Assembly (NCBI GenBank): GCA_964417895.1
Contig: CAYQJS010000087.1
Span: 1-13,293 of the forward strand
Reading direction: 5' to 3'
Origin: CAYQJS01 sp964417895
GTDB taxonomy: Bacteria > Chloroflexota > UBA6077 > SHYK01
Length of the DNA stretch: 13,293 bases
This document shows, one piece after another, positions 7,567 through 13,293 of this stretch. A program made the translations under genes and the position numbers. Each line of letters begins with the position of its first letter. Positions within the stretch are counted from its first letter, which is position 1. A model generated the notes under the pieces. That model was given only the letters and a program-made list of their open reading frames with translations, was not told the origin of the DNA and did not search any database.

Positions 7567-7971
7567 TCACGGTGCGGGCTTCGCGCGCTCCAAGGAGAGG
7601 AGCGCGATCTCGGGCATTGGGTAATCCTTGGTATTCCCGGTGACGATAGTCGCGCCGTGAGCATGGGCGGTGGCGGCTACCAGCGTATCGGTGGTTGAAA
7701 GGGTCACTCCCTTGCGGGCGAAGTCATAGCGCCATGTTCCCGCCTGCTGAGCAATGGCGAGAGAGGTGGGCAGGAAAGCACAAGCAGCGAGAAGCTTCTC
7801 GGCTACCTCCCGATGTTGTGGGCGAAGGCCTGCATAGACCTCCGCGGTCACTACATCGCAGACGCAGAGGGTATCGCCGCGCTCATGAAGGCCCTGGACG
7901 AGGGAAACCGAACTGGGAAAGCCCAAGAGGTAGTCGATGATGGCATCGGTGTCGAGGAGATAAAGGGCCAT
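7567..7971 (-). CDS. vapC: VapC-type PIN-domain toxin ribonuclease
   Basis: A PIN-domain RNase of about 134 residues. The acidic metal-binding residues are visible, numbered from the GTG one codon upstream: D8 in LLDTD, E45 in TAEVYAGL, D96 in STTDTLVAA, and a C-terminal TGNTKDYP with N114/D117. VapC toxins cut tRNA or rRNA and are held inactive by VapB. The ATG at 7971 shares its A with the antitoxin stop (TGATG). GTG 7974 directly before it is an equally readable start and gives one extra residue. The gene lies immediately downstream of the antitoxin and ends 146 bp before the start of the five-gene operon. Target RNA cannot be told from sequence. Confidence 0.92.
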   Translation of the reverse strand: MALYLLDTDAIIDYLLGFPSSVSLVQGLHERGDTLCVCDVVTAEVYAGLRPQHREVAEKLLAACAFLPTSLAIAQQAGTWRYDFARKGVTLSTTDTLVAATAHAHGATIVTGNTKDYPMPEIALLSLERAKPAP

Positions 7972-8243
7972 CACTCGCGACTCGCACGCAGCTTGCGCGC
8001 GAGCCGTACGTTGTCCGCCAGCCTTCCCGATTCTACCCAGGCCGCCACCTTCGCGTCAGTGTCCCACTCAGGGTAATCAGCGGGATTGAGTACGCCGGTG
8101 GTGTCGGCCAATGCCGTACCAAGCGCCTGGCGCGAGAGCTTCTCGCGGATCGCCTCTTCGACGAAGCGGCTGCGCCGGCGCTTCCCAGCGACGCGGTCGA
8201 CCTCCTGGACGAGTTCATCGGGGACGACAATGTGGGTTCGCAT
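7971..8243 (-). CDS. vapB: VapB-type antitoxin (ribbon-helix-helix-like)
   Basis: A 90-residue antitoxin partner of the PIN toxin. The N-terminus MRTHIVVPDELVQEVDRVAGKRRRSRFVEEAIREKL has the strand-helix-helix pattern of a ribbon-helix-helix DNA-binding domain. The C-terminal half, with DYPEWDTDAKVAAWV, would be the toxin-binding tail. I chose ATG 8243 because AGGGA lies four bases upstream. A GTG at 8258 would add five residues (MPREV) that do not look like part of the fold. Antitoxins of this type repress their own promoter alone or with the toxin, which fits the dyad at 8297-8314. Confidence 0.88.
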   Translation of the reverse strand: MRTHIVVPDELVQEVDRVAGKRRRSRFVEEAIREKLSRQALGTALADTTGVLNPADYPEWDTDAKVAAWVESGRLADNVRLARKLRASRE

Positions 8244-8293
8244 AACTTCCCTGGGCACAGAATTTGGCCCCTCGGCCGTTTAAGTGTGACGTT

Positions 8294-8321
8294 ATTATCC
8301 CACAAGAGTGGGATTTGTCAG
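8294..8321 (-). promoter_or_regulatory. vapBC promoter with autoregulatory operator dyad in the spacer
   Basis: On the minus strand there is CTGACA (8321-8316), a 16-bp spacer, and GATAAT (8299-8294), with an extended TG two bases before it. The spacer is almost filled by a perfect 7-bp inverted repeat ATCCCAC / GTGGGAT (8297-8303 and 8308-8314, 4-bp loop). A dyad placed between -35 and -10 ahead of an antitoxin gene is the expected VapB or VapBC operator. Confidence 0.65.
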
Positions 8322-8371
8322 AAGGGAACAGGGTACGAAGTTCCGCCCAGGGATGGAGCACCACAGCCCAC

Positions 8372-9478
8372 TCAGCCCACGGGCTCGGCGGGGCGCACGA
8401 CGCCCGACGCGTCGGGCAGGCGGTCGAGCCGGTAGAAGCGTGTGGGATTCGCGTGCCAGATCTGGCGCTTCACGTCATCCGACACGTCCTGGCGCTCGAG
8501 CAGCCTGGGGATGTCGCCGCTGAAGTCGCGCTGGTCGCGCTCGTGCGGATAGTCGGAGGCCCATAGGATCACGTCGGGCCGCACGTGCTCGATCACCAGG
8601 GGCAGCGCGCTCTCCTCCACCTCGGCAGCGAAGAAGATGTTGCCGCTCCGCACGTAGTCGCTGGGCTTGCGCTTGCACTGCGGTGAGTACTGCCCCTTGC
8701 GCTCCTGCTCTTCGTCCATGCGGTCCATGAAGTAGGGCACCCAGCCGATACCGCACTCGAGGCAGCCGTAGCGGAGCCGTGGGAAGCGCTCGAACACGCC
8801 CTCGAAGACCATGGAACCCAGCTGGCGCATCTGGGCGAAGGGGTGCTCCAGGAGATGGCCCACGGTGAAGTTGGCGCCGATCCCCTCCAGGCCGAGGGCC
8901 AGCGTCGTGCCTCCGTGCGTCGAGATCGGCACGTCCAGCTCCTCGGCCGCCGCCCAGAGGGGATCGAACTCGGGTCCTGCCACCGTCCGTCCGCCGTGGA
9001 TCACAGCGGGCAGCACCGCCCCAGGCATGCCCAGGTTCGCGACGCAGCGCCGCAGCTCCTTCACCGCCTCGCCCACATCCTGCACGGGCAGCAGCGCGAC
9101 CGCCAGGAGTCGCGGGCTCACCCGCATGAAGCGCTCGTGGATCCAATCGTTGTAGGCGCGGGCTAGCGCGACGGCCCAGTCGGGATCGCGGATGAAGCCG
9201 TGGGTGAGCCCCTGCGTCGGATAGAGGACCGTGCGCTCGATGCCGTTGATGTCCAGGAAGCGCAGCCAGTCGCTGGCGTCGGGTCCGCGGCCGCCGCCCG
9301 CCCAGCCTCCCGGCTGGCGCAGCGAGCGCAGGTAGCCGTCGGCGGTCAGCCCTGGCCAGAACGAATAGCTCCGATGCCACTCCAGCCCGTCGTAGGGCGG
9401 GCCGATGTGCTCGGCGATCTCGTCGTCCAATTCCTGGACGTGGCCGTCCGAGTCGATGATGCGGTAGTCGGCCGCCAT
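8372..9478 (-). CDS. amidohydrolase-2 family metal-dependent hydrolase/decarboxylase
   Basis: A 368-residue TIM-barrel protein of PF04909, the family of 2-amino-3-carboxymuconate-6-semialdehyde decarboxylase and related decarboxylases and hydrolases. Likely metal and catalytic residues: the N-terminal IIDSDGHV (D9, D11, H13), H188 in ISTHGG, H212 in LEHPF, and D309 in WASDYPHE. No signal peptide, so cytoplasmic. ATG 9478 is six bases after the stop of the ICL/PEP-mutase-family gene, so the two are co-transcribed from the divergent region near 10400. The substrate cannot be named. Context suggests a carboxylated intermediate handled alongside CoA-thioester chemistry. Confidence 0.88.
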   Translation of the reverse strand: MAADYRIIDSDGHVQELDDEIAEHIGPPYDGLEWHRSYSFWPGLTADGYLRSLRQPGGWAGGGRGPDASDWLRFLDINGIERTVLYPTQGLTHGFIRDPDWAVALARAYNDWIHERFMRVSPRLLAVALLPVQDVGEAVKELRRCVANLGMPGAVLPAVIHGGRTVAGPEFDPLWAAAEELDVPISTHGGTTLALGLEGIGANFTVGHLLEHPFAQMRQLGSMVFEGVFERFPRLRYGCLECGIGWVPYFMDRMDEEQERKGQYSPQCKRKPSDYVRSGNIFFAAEVEESALPLVIEHVRPDVILWASDYPHERDQRDFSGDIPRLLERQDVSDDVKRQIWHANPTRFYRLDRLPDASGVVRPAEPVG

Positions 9479-9484
9479 GGCCGG

Positions 9485-10345
9485 CTATTCCCCGAAGCGG
9501 CGCTCGATCTCGGCCAGCTCGGCGTTCCCCTGGCGGCTGTAGAACTCCTGCATGGCCTCGACCCCGCTGAGGCGCGCGAAGTAGCCGGCGGTGGTGCCGG
9601 TGCTCTTCAGCTCCTCCAGCATCTCGCGCCCCGCGTGCAGCCCCGCGATCTGGAGCACTCCGGGCAGCACTCCCGCGCTGGCGCCCCATTGCTTGAACTG
9701 CTGGGCGGTGACGGTCCGCGGCAGCACGCCGACCAGGAACCCGCCCACAGCCTGGCGCAGCGCTCTCACCCCCTCTTCGGTGCCGCCGCTGATCCACGCC
9801 GCGTCGGCCCCGGCCTCCACGCACTCCGCCAGGCGGTCGAGGACCTCCTGCTGATCGCCCTTCACCTCCGAGCGCGCGATGATGATCAGGTTCTCGTCCG
9901 TGCGTGCGTCGAGGGCGGCGCGGATCTTGTTCACCATCTCACGCCGCGAGATGGTGCCGGCCTCGATCCCCTGGTGGGTCGGCCGCTTCGGGGTGACTTG
10001 GTCCTCGATGTGGATGGCGGCCGCCCCTGCACGCTCATACTCTTTGACTGTCCGAATCACGTTGACGACGTTGCCGAAGCCGGTGTCGGCGTCGGCAATC
10101 ACGGGGAGATCGACGGCGTCCGCGAGCGCCGTGATGCGCTCGACCATCTCCGTCATCGTCAGAATGCCGGCGTCGGCATAGCCGGCCGTGCGGTGCGCGA
10201 CGCTCCCTGAGGCGTGGATCGCGTGCAGGCCGACGTACTGGACCAGGCGAGCCGTGAGGGGATCCCCGCAGCCCGGGGCCAGGACCAGGTCGGGACCGGC
10301 GAGCATCTCCTTCAGACCGCGACGCTTTTCGGCGGCGGATGGCAT
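9485..10345 (-). CDS. isocitrate lyase/PEP mutase superfamily enzyme
   Basis: A 286-residue TIM-barrel enzyme of the ICL/PEPM superfamily (oxaloacetate decarboxylase, 2-methylisocitrate lyase, carboxyphosphonoenolpyruvate phosphonomutase relatives). Mg-binding DADTGFGN is at 85-92 (D85, D87), followed by IHIEDQ (E114) and IIIARSE (R158, E160). The lyase loop that normally reads K[KR]CGH is KRPTH at 120-124, so the catalytic Cys is missing. The start is ATG 10345 (MPSAAEKRRGLKEML), with GGAGG about eight bases upstream. The open frame runs on to 11296, but that extension is antisense to the crotonase gene and reads as low-complexity shadow. Divergent from the crotonase gene, upstream of the amidohydrolase. 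Activity uncertain. Confidence 0.9.
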   Translation of the reverse strand: MPSAAEKRRGLKEMLAGPDLVLAPGCGDPLTARLVQYVGLHAIHASGSVAHRTAGYADAGILTMTEMVERITALADAVDLPVIADADTGFGNVVNVIRTVKEYERAGAAAIHIEDQVTPKRPTHQGIEAGTISRREMVNKIRAALDARTDENLIIIARSEVKGDQQEVLDRLAECVEAGADAAWISGGTEEGVRALRQAVGGFLVGVLPRTVTAQQFKQWGASAGVLPGVLQIAGLHAGREMLEELKSTGTTAGYFARLSGVEAMQEFYSRQGNAELAEIERRFGE

Positions 10346-10396
10346 GGACGATTCCTCCGAGGGTGAATTGGGGCGACTGTCGCCTGCTGGGGCGCA

Positions 10397-10404
10397 AGTA
10401 TACT
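10397..10404. promoter_or_regulatory. palindromic -10-like element in the divergent intergenic region
   Basis: The 8-bp palindrome AGTATACT supplies TATACT on both strands (plus 10399-10404, minus 10402-10397). It lies midway between the divergent starts at 10345 and 10436. No good -35 is visible at the usual distance on either side, so the evidence is one element only. Confidence 0.3.
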
Positions 10405-10435
10405 CGTGCCAGTACGGGCGAGGAGATGCGACTGA

Positions 10436-11269
10436 ATGGCCGAGATCACGTCGGAGCTCACGACGGCGACGGAAGAAGGGGCGGATTTCGTCCCGGCCAC
10501 CGACGAGTTGCTCTACGAGCGGCGGGGCGCCGTCGCCGTGCTGACCTTCAATCGGCCGGCCGCTCGCAACGCCATGACCTGGGCGATGTACGAGGGCCTG
10601 TACGACGCCTGCGCCCACGTGGACGCCGACGACCGTGTGCGGGTCCTGGTGCTGCTGGGCGCCGGTGACGCGTTCGTCGCCGGCACCGACATCGGCCAGT
10701 TCCGCTCGTTCTCCGGGGCGGACGACGCCCTGACCTACGAGGGTAACCTCGACCGCATCTTCGGCCGTCTCGACGCCGTGCAGAAGCCGACAATCGCCAT
10801 GATCCGCGGCTACTGCGTGGGTGGCGGGGCCCTGATCGCCGCGGGTTGCGACCTGCGCATCGCCAGCCCCGACGCGCGCTTCGGCCTTCCCATCGCCCGC
10901 ACCCTCGGCAATACCTTGTCCGTGCAGAACTTCGCTCGCCTTGTTGCCCTGGTCGGGCCCGCGCGCACCAAGGAGATCGTGTTCACGGCTCGCATGATCG
11001 GCGCGGACGAGGCGAGAGCCATCGGGCTCTTCAACGAGGTCGTCGAGGCCGACCGCCTCGAGGAGCGCACGCTCGAGCTGGCGGGCGTCGTCGCGGGGCA
11101 CGCCCCGCTCACGCTCCGCGCCACGAAAGAGGCGGTGCGCCGCGTCCTCGAGCACTCCACCCCTGACGAGTCCGACGATCTCATCCTCATGTGTTACCTG
11201 AGCGACGATTTCAAGGAGGGCGTCAGCGCCTTCCTTGAGAAGAGACGGCCGCAGTGGACGGGCCGATAG
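10436..11269 (+). CDS. enoyl-CoA hydratase/isomerase (crotonase) family protein
   Basis: A 277-residue crotonase-fold protein. CoA-binding and oxyanion-hole elements are present: DAFVAGTDIGQF (79-89) and GYCVGGG (125-131), plus the family C-terminus DDFKEGVSAFLEKRRPQW. The two glutamates of true hydratases (E144 and E164 of rat mitochondrial hydratase) correspond here to L133 and I153, so hydration by the classical mechanism is unlikely. Isomerase, hydrolase, decarboxylase or C-C bond activity on an acyl-CoA is possible. ATG 10436 has AGGAG ten bases upstream. It heads a plus-strand unit with the CaiB/BaiF CoA-transferase after a 163-bp repeat-filled gap. Confidence 0.9.
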   Translation: MAEITSELTTATEEGADFVPATDELLYERRGAVAVLTFNRPAARNAMTWAMYEGLYDACAHVDADDRVRVLVLLGAGDAFVAGTDIGQFRSFSGADDALTYEGNLDRIFGRLDAVQKPTIAMIRGYCVGGGALIAAGCDLRIASPDARFGLPIARTLGNTLSVQNFARLVALVGPARTKEIVFTARMIGADEARAIGLFNEVVEADRLEERTLELAGVVAGHAPLTLRATKEAVRRVLEHSTPDESDDLILMCYLSDDFKEGVSAFLEKRRPQWTGR

Positions 11270-11295
11270 TGGAGCGCGTGTCGTCCCTGTGGCCA

Positions 11296-11337
11296 TTACC
11301 CCCCTCCCTAACCCTCCCCCTCAAGGGGGGAGGGGAC
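11296..11337. repeat. G-rich interspersed palindromic repeat, copy 2 (inverted relative to copy 1)
   Basis: Nearly identical to the reverse complement of 75-123: it shares TTACCCCCCTCCCTAACCC and the CCCCCTCAAGGGG core, and lacks a few central bases. It lies 26 bp after the crotonase stop. The C-tract and G-tract arms can pair into a hairpin, so it may act as a terminator or roadblock between the two plus-strand genes. Confidence 0.75.
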
Positions 11338-11348
11338 GAGTTATCTGC

Positions 11349-11399
11349 CCTCTCCCCCTCGACGGAAGGGATTCCTCCCTCCCCCTCGACGGGGGAGGG
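11349..11399. repeat. two tandem copies of a C/G-tract hairpin repeat
   Basis: Unit a (11349-11370) and unit b (11377-11399) share CCCTC.CCCCTCGACGG followed by GGG. Unit b is a perfect hairpin: CCCTCCCCC (11377-11385), loop TCGAC, GGGGGAGGG (11391-11399). GCTGGGGTGGGGG follows, adding further G-tracts. The hairpin ends 33 bp before the GTG of the CoA-transferase gene, so the transcript leader would be strongly structured. No T-tract, so not a classic intrinsic terminator. Confidence 0.65.
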
Positions 11400-11432
11400 C
11401 TGGGGTGGGGGTGACCGCGCCCCCGACACCCC

Positions 11433-12671
11433 GTGACACCTGATCCAACGGTGGACGGACACGACAGTGCCGCGGCCCTGCGGCCGCGGCACCCGCTCGA
11501 CGGCGTCCGCGTGCTCGAGTTGGGCAACTACATGGCCGGCCCCTACTGCGCGATGCTGCTGGCCGACATGGGCGCCGAGGTCATCAAAGTCGAGAATCCG
11601 CGCGGGGGCGATTTCAGCCGCCAGACGGGCCCATTCCTGGATGGCGAGAGCGCGGGCTTCATGGCCTTGAACCGCAACAAGAAGAGCGTCGCGCTCGACC
11701 TCAAGAGCCCACGCGGCCATGAGCTCTTCATGCAGCTGGTGCGGACTGCCGACGTCCTGGTGGAGAACTTCCGCCCCGGGACCATGGATGACCTCGCGCT
11801 TTCATACGACGTGCTGGCCGCCGCCAACCCACGGCTCATCTACAGCTCGGCGACCGGCTTTGGCCAGACGGGGCCCTACCGCGAGCGCGCGGCCCTCGAC
11901 CTCATCGTCCAGGGGATGAGCGGTCTGATGTCCATCACCGGCGAGCCCGGCCGCCCGCCGGTGAAGGTGGGTGTGCCCGTCGCGGATATGGCGGCGGCGC
12001 TCTTTGGCGCGTACGCGATCCTCGCGGCGCTCTACGCCCGCGACCGCACCGGTGAAGGGCAGCGCATCGACGTCAGCCTGCTGGAGTCCGCCATCGCCCT
12101 CGAGGCATGGGAGACCAGCGGCTTCTTCGCCACGGGCGACGTGCCCGAGCCGCTCGGCTCGGCGCACCGCGTCACGGCGCCCTACCAGGCGATTCGCACC
12201 GCGGACGGGTACCTGACCGTCGGCGCCACCAGCCCCCGCAACTGGGCAGCGTTCTGCGCCGCGCTCAGGCTCGAGCACCTCGAGCACGACGAGCGCTTCG
12301 CCAACGTCACCGCCCGCCGCGCACGCTACCAGGAGCTAGCGGCGCTCATCGAAGGGGTCACGACCACCCGCCCCAGCGAGCACTGGTATCGCCTGCTGGA
12401 GGCGGCTGGGGTGCCGTGCGGCGTGCTCCACCGCATCGACCAGGCGGTGAACGACGAGCATGTGCAGGCCCGAGGCTTCGTGGTCGATCTAGCGCACAGC
12501 AAGCTGGGGAGCGTCCGAGCCACGGGCTCGCCGGTGCGCTTGTCACGCACGCCGGTCCGCCTGGAGCGCGCGGGACCGCTGCTCGGCGAGCACACGGCGG
12601 AGGTGTTGTCCGGTCTGGGCCTCAGCCCGACCGAGATTGCGGAGCTGGAGGGGCAGGGGGTGATTGAGTAG
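11433..12671 (+). CDS. CaiB/BaiF family (class III) CoA-transferase
   Basis: A 412-residue class III CoA-transferase (PF02515), full length. Typical blocks: PLDGVRVLELGNYMAGP (21-37), ADMGAEVIKVENPRGGD (44-60), NRNKKSVALDLKSPRG (80-95), VLVENFRPGTMDDL (108-121), and the catalytic Asp D156 in ALDLIVQGMSGLMSITG. Such enzymes form an aspartyl-CoA anhydride and move CoA between carboxylic acids such as formate/oxalate, carnitine, succinate or mesaconate. The start is GTG 11433, with no clear ribosome-binding site and a strong hairpin upstream. GTG 11451 is an alternative, and family homology begins only near residue 19. Probably activates the acid processed by the neighbouring crotonase-fold enzyme. 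Confidence 0.92.
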   Translation: MTPDPTVDGHDSAAALRPRHPLDGVRVLELGNYMAGPYCAMLLADMGAEVIKVENPRGGDFSRQTGPFLDGESAGFMALNRNKKSVALDLKSPRGHELFMQLVRTADVLVENFRPGTMDDLALSYDVLAAANPRLIYSSATGFGQTGPYRERAALDLIVQGMSGLMSITGEPGRPPVKVGVPVADMAAALFGAYAILAALYARDRTGEGQRIDVSLLESAIALEAWETSGFFATGDVPEPLGSAHRVTAPYQAIRTADGYLTVGATSPRNWAAFCAALRLEHLEHDERFANVTARRARYQELAALIEGVTTTRPSEHWYRLLEAAGVPCGVLHRIDQAVNDEHVQARGFVVDLAHSKLGSVRATGSPVRLSRTPVRLERAGPLLGEHTAEVLSGLGLSPTEIAELEGQGVIE

Positions 12672-12750
12672 TGTGGTGCGCCAGGGATCACGCGTCAAGA
12701 GCCGTGCGCCCGCACTTTCCTCCTCCGAGGATGTCGAAGGTTGTGGCGGT

Positions 12751-13293
12751 TTAGGTGAAGGGGTCGCTGGCCTGGTTTCTTGGAGCACGTAATCCGCCAT
12801 CGCCTGCTCGAGGTCGCCCGGGCCGTGCACGCGTTCCCGCTGCAGTTTCGCGGATGGTTTCCCTATCTACAGCCCGCGCCGCGAAAGTTCTGAGCCGAAA
12901 CTCTAAGTCCCGTGTGATCACGCCCGTGTGAGCGAGAACATCGAGTGGAAGCCGTTTAGTCGGGTAGTCAGCGTTCCACTTCTCAGCCAACCACTTCAAG
13001 TCGTCGGCTGTCATCAAACACACTTCTGTACCGGGGGGACACGTGGCTTTCAGAGTTAGCGCGCGTGCTTGTCCATCCTCGGTGAAGGCCCCCGAAAACA
13101 CGATAAAGGGCGAGACGATGTTCGGCTTTTCCCTGTCAACATATTGGAGAAATTGGGCGCAGCGCGCCTCAGTCAGCGCGTAGGGCGCCACGGCGCTCTT
13201 GCAGTCCCAAAGGACCATTCGTTGATCCACAGGTGCGATCCCCTCTCTGCCAATAATGAGTGAGACACGGGAGCTGCAGAAAATACTGTAGAG
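12751..13293 (-). CDS. C-terminal part of a PD-(D/E)XK nuclease-like protein, partial at window edge
   Basis: The frame is open to the right edge of the window, so the gene starts outside it. The GTG at 13230 is only an internal Val. The visible part reads SLIIGREGIAPVDQRMVLWDCKS, a strand with the D-xK signature of PD-(D/E)XK nucleases (D and K of WDCK at 13206-13198; the D of PVDQR is a possible first acidic residue). FLQYVDREKP and PFIVFSGAF follow, typical of restriction-endonuclease-like core strands. After about position 12866 this frame becomes Arg/Gly/Pro-rich and unlike a protein. The +1 frame there reads KLQRERVHGPGDLEQAMADYVLQE with strong GC at third positions, so a frameshift near 12840-12866 is likely and the true C-terminus differs. 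Convergent with the CoA-transferase gene. Function beyond nuclease-like is unknown. Confidence 0.65.
   Translation of the reverse strand, partial: LYSIFCSSRVSLIIGREGIAPVDQRMVLWDCKSAVAPYALTEARCAQFLQYVDREKPNIVSPFIVFSGAFTEDGQARALTLKATCPPGTEVCLMTADDLKWLAEKWNADYPTKRLPLDVLAHTGVITRDLEFRLRTFAARAVDRETIRETAAGTRARPGRPRAGDGGLRAPRNQASDPFT

Noticed and set aside
8475..9824. Long 449-aa minus-strand frame
   Set aside because: It is Arg/Gly/Ala-rich out-of-frame translation of the amidohydrolase and ICL/PEPM genes on the same strand, with no recognisable domain.
9200..10210. 336-aa plus-strand frame
   Set aside because: Antisense to two well-supported genes. The His/Asp/Arg/Leu-rich composition is typical of a mirror frame.
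10346..11296. Open minus-strand extension giving the ICL/PEPM-family protein 317 extra N-terminal residues
   Set aside because: It is exactly antisense to the crotonase gene and reads like a shadow. The true start ATG 10345 has GGAGG eight bases upstream, and the family begins there.
12543..12750. Minus-strand frame continuing under the CoA-transferase 3' end as the real C-terminus of the edge nuclease
   Set aside because: The first part (to about 12760) looks coding, but the tail overlapping the convergent gene is low complexity. The true stop cannot be decided from this sequence.
1..13293. CRISPR arrays, tRNA or rRNA genes
   Set aside because: No regularly spaced repeats with unique spacers, no tRNA-like cloverleaf and no rRNA segment were seen. 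The repeats present are isolated C/G-tract hairpins.

Overview
This window comes from a GC-rich bacterial chromosome. Dense, mostly co-directional genes, CaiB/BaiF and crotonase-type acyl-CoA enzymes, an amidohydrolase-2 protein and G-rich interspersed hairpin repeats suggest an uncultivated soil or sediment lineage such as Candidatus Rokubacteria (Methylomirabilota) or Binatota. That placement is an impression from gene content and repeat style, not a demonstrated taxonomy.

Layout. (1) Positions 1-148: a short sequence resembling the end of an IS21-type element, then a G-rich repeat. (2) 149-1457, minus strand: an MFS exporter gene broken by a small deletion near 1302. (3) 1483-7421, minus strand: a tight five-gene operon. 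In order of transcription it encodes a 288-aa protein of unknown fold, a 328-aa degenerate ATPase-like protein, a 427-aa ATPase of the BREX BrxC/BrxD type (PF10923, formerly DUF2791), a 189-aa unknown protein, and a 732-aa SNF2 helicase fused to an Mrr-type nuclease domain. Three genes are coupled by 4-bp stop/start overlaps, and a near-consensus sigma70 promoter with an embedded dyad lies upstream. (4) 7567-8243, minus strand: a VapBC toxin-antitoxin pair with its own promoter and spacer dyad. (5) 8372-12671: two divergent metabolic units. An ICL/PEP-mutase-family enzyme and an amidohydrolase lie on the minus strand, and a crotonase-fold enzyme and a CaiB/BaiF CoA-transferase on the plus strand. 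(6) 12751-13293, minus strand: the C-terminal part of a PD-(D/E)XK nuclease-like protein that runs off the window and probably carries a frameshift.

Interpretation. The five-gene operon beside VapBC is the part of most interest. It joins an active BrxD-like ATPase, a probable catalytically dead ATPase-like partner, two unrecognised proteins and a helicase-nuclease. None of the other BREX hallmark genes (PglZ, PglX, BrxC/PglY, BrxL) is present in the window. It looks like a self-contained anti-phage or anti-plasmid module with the helicase-nuclease as the likely effector, but function is inferred from domains and context only. The metabolic genes look like a pathway acting on an unknown carboxylic acid or CoA thioester. 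Two of these enzymes lack the textbook catalytic residues of the best-known family members.
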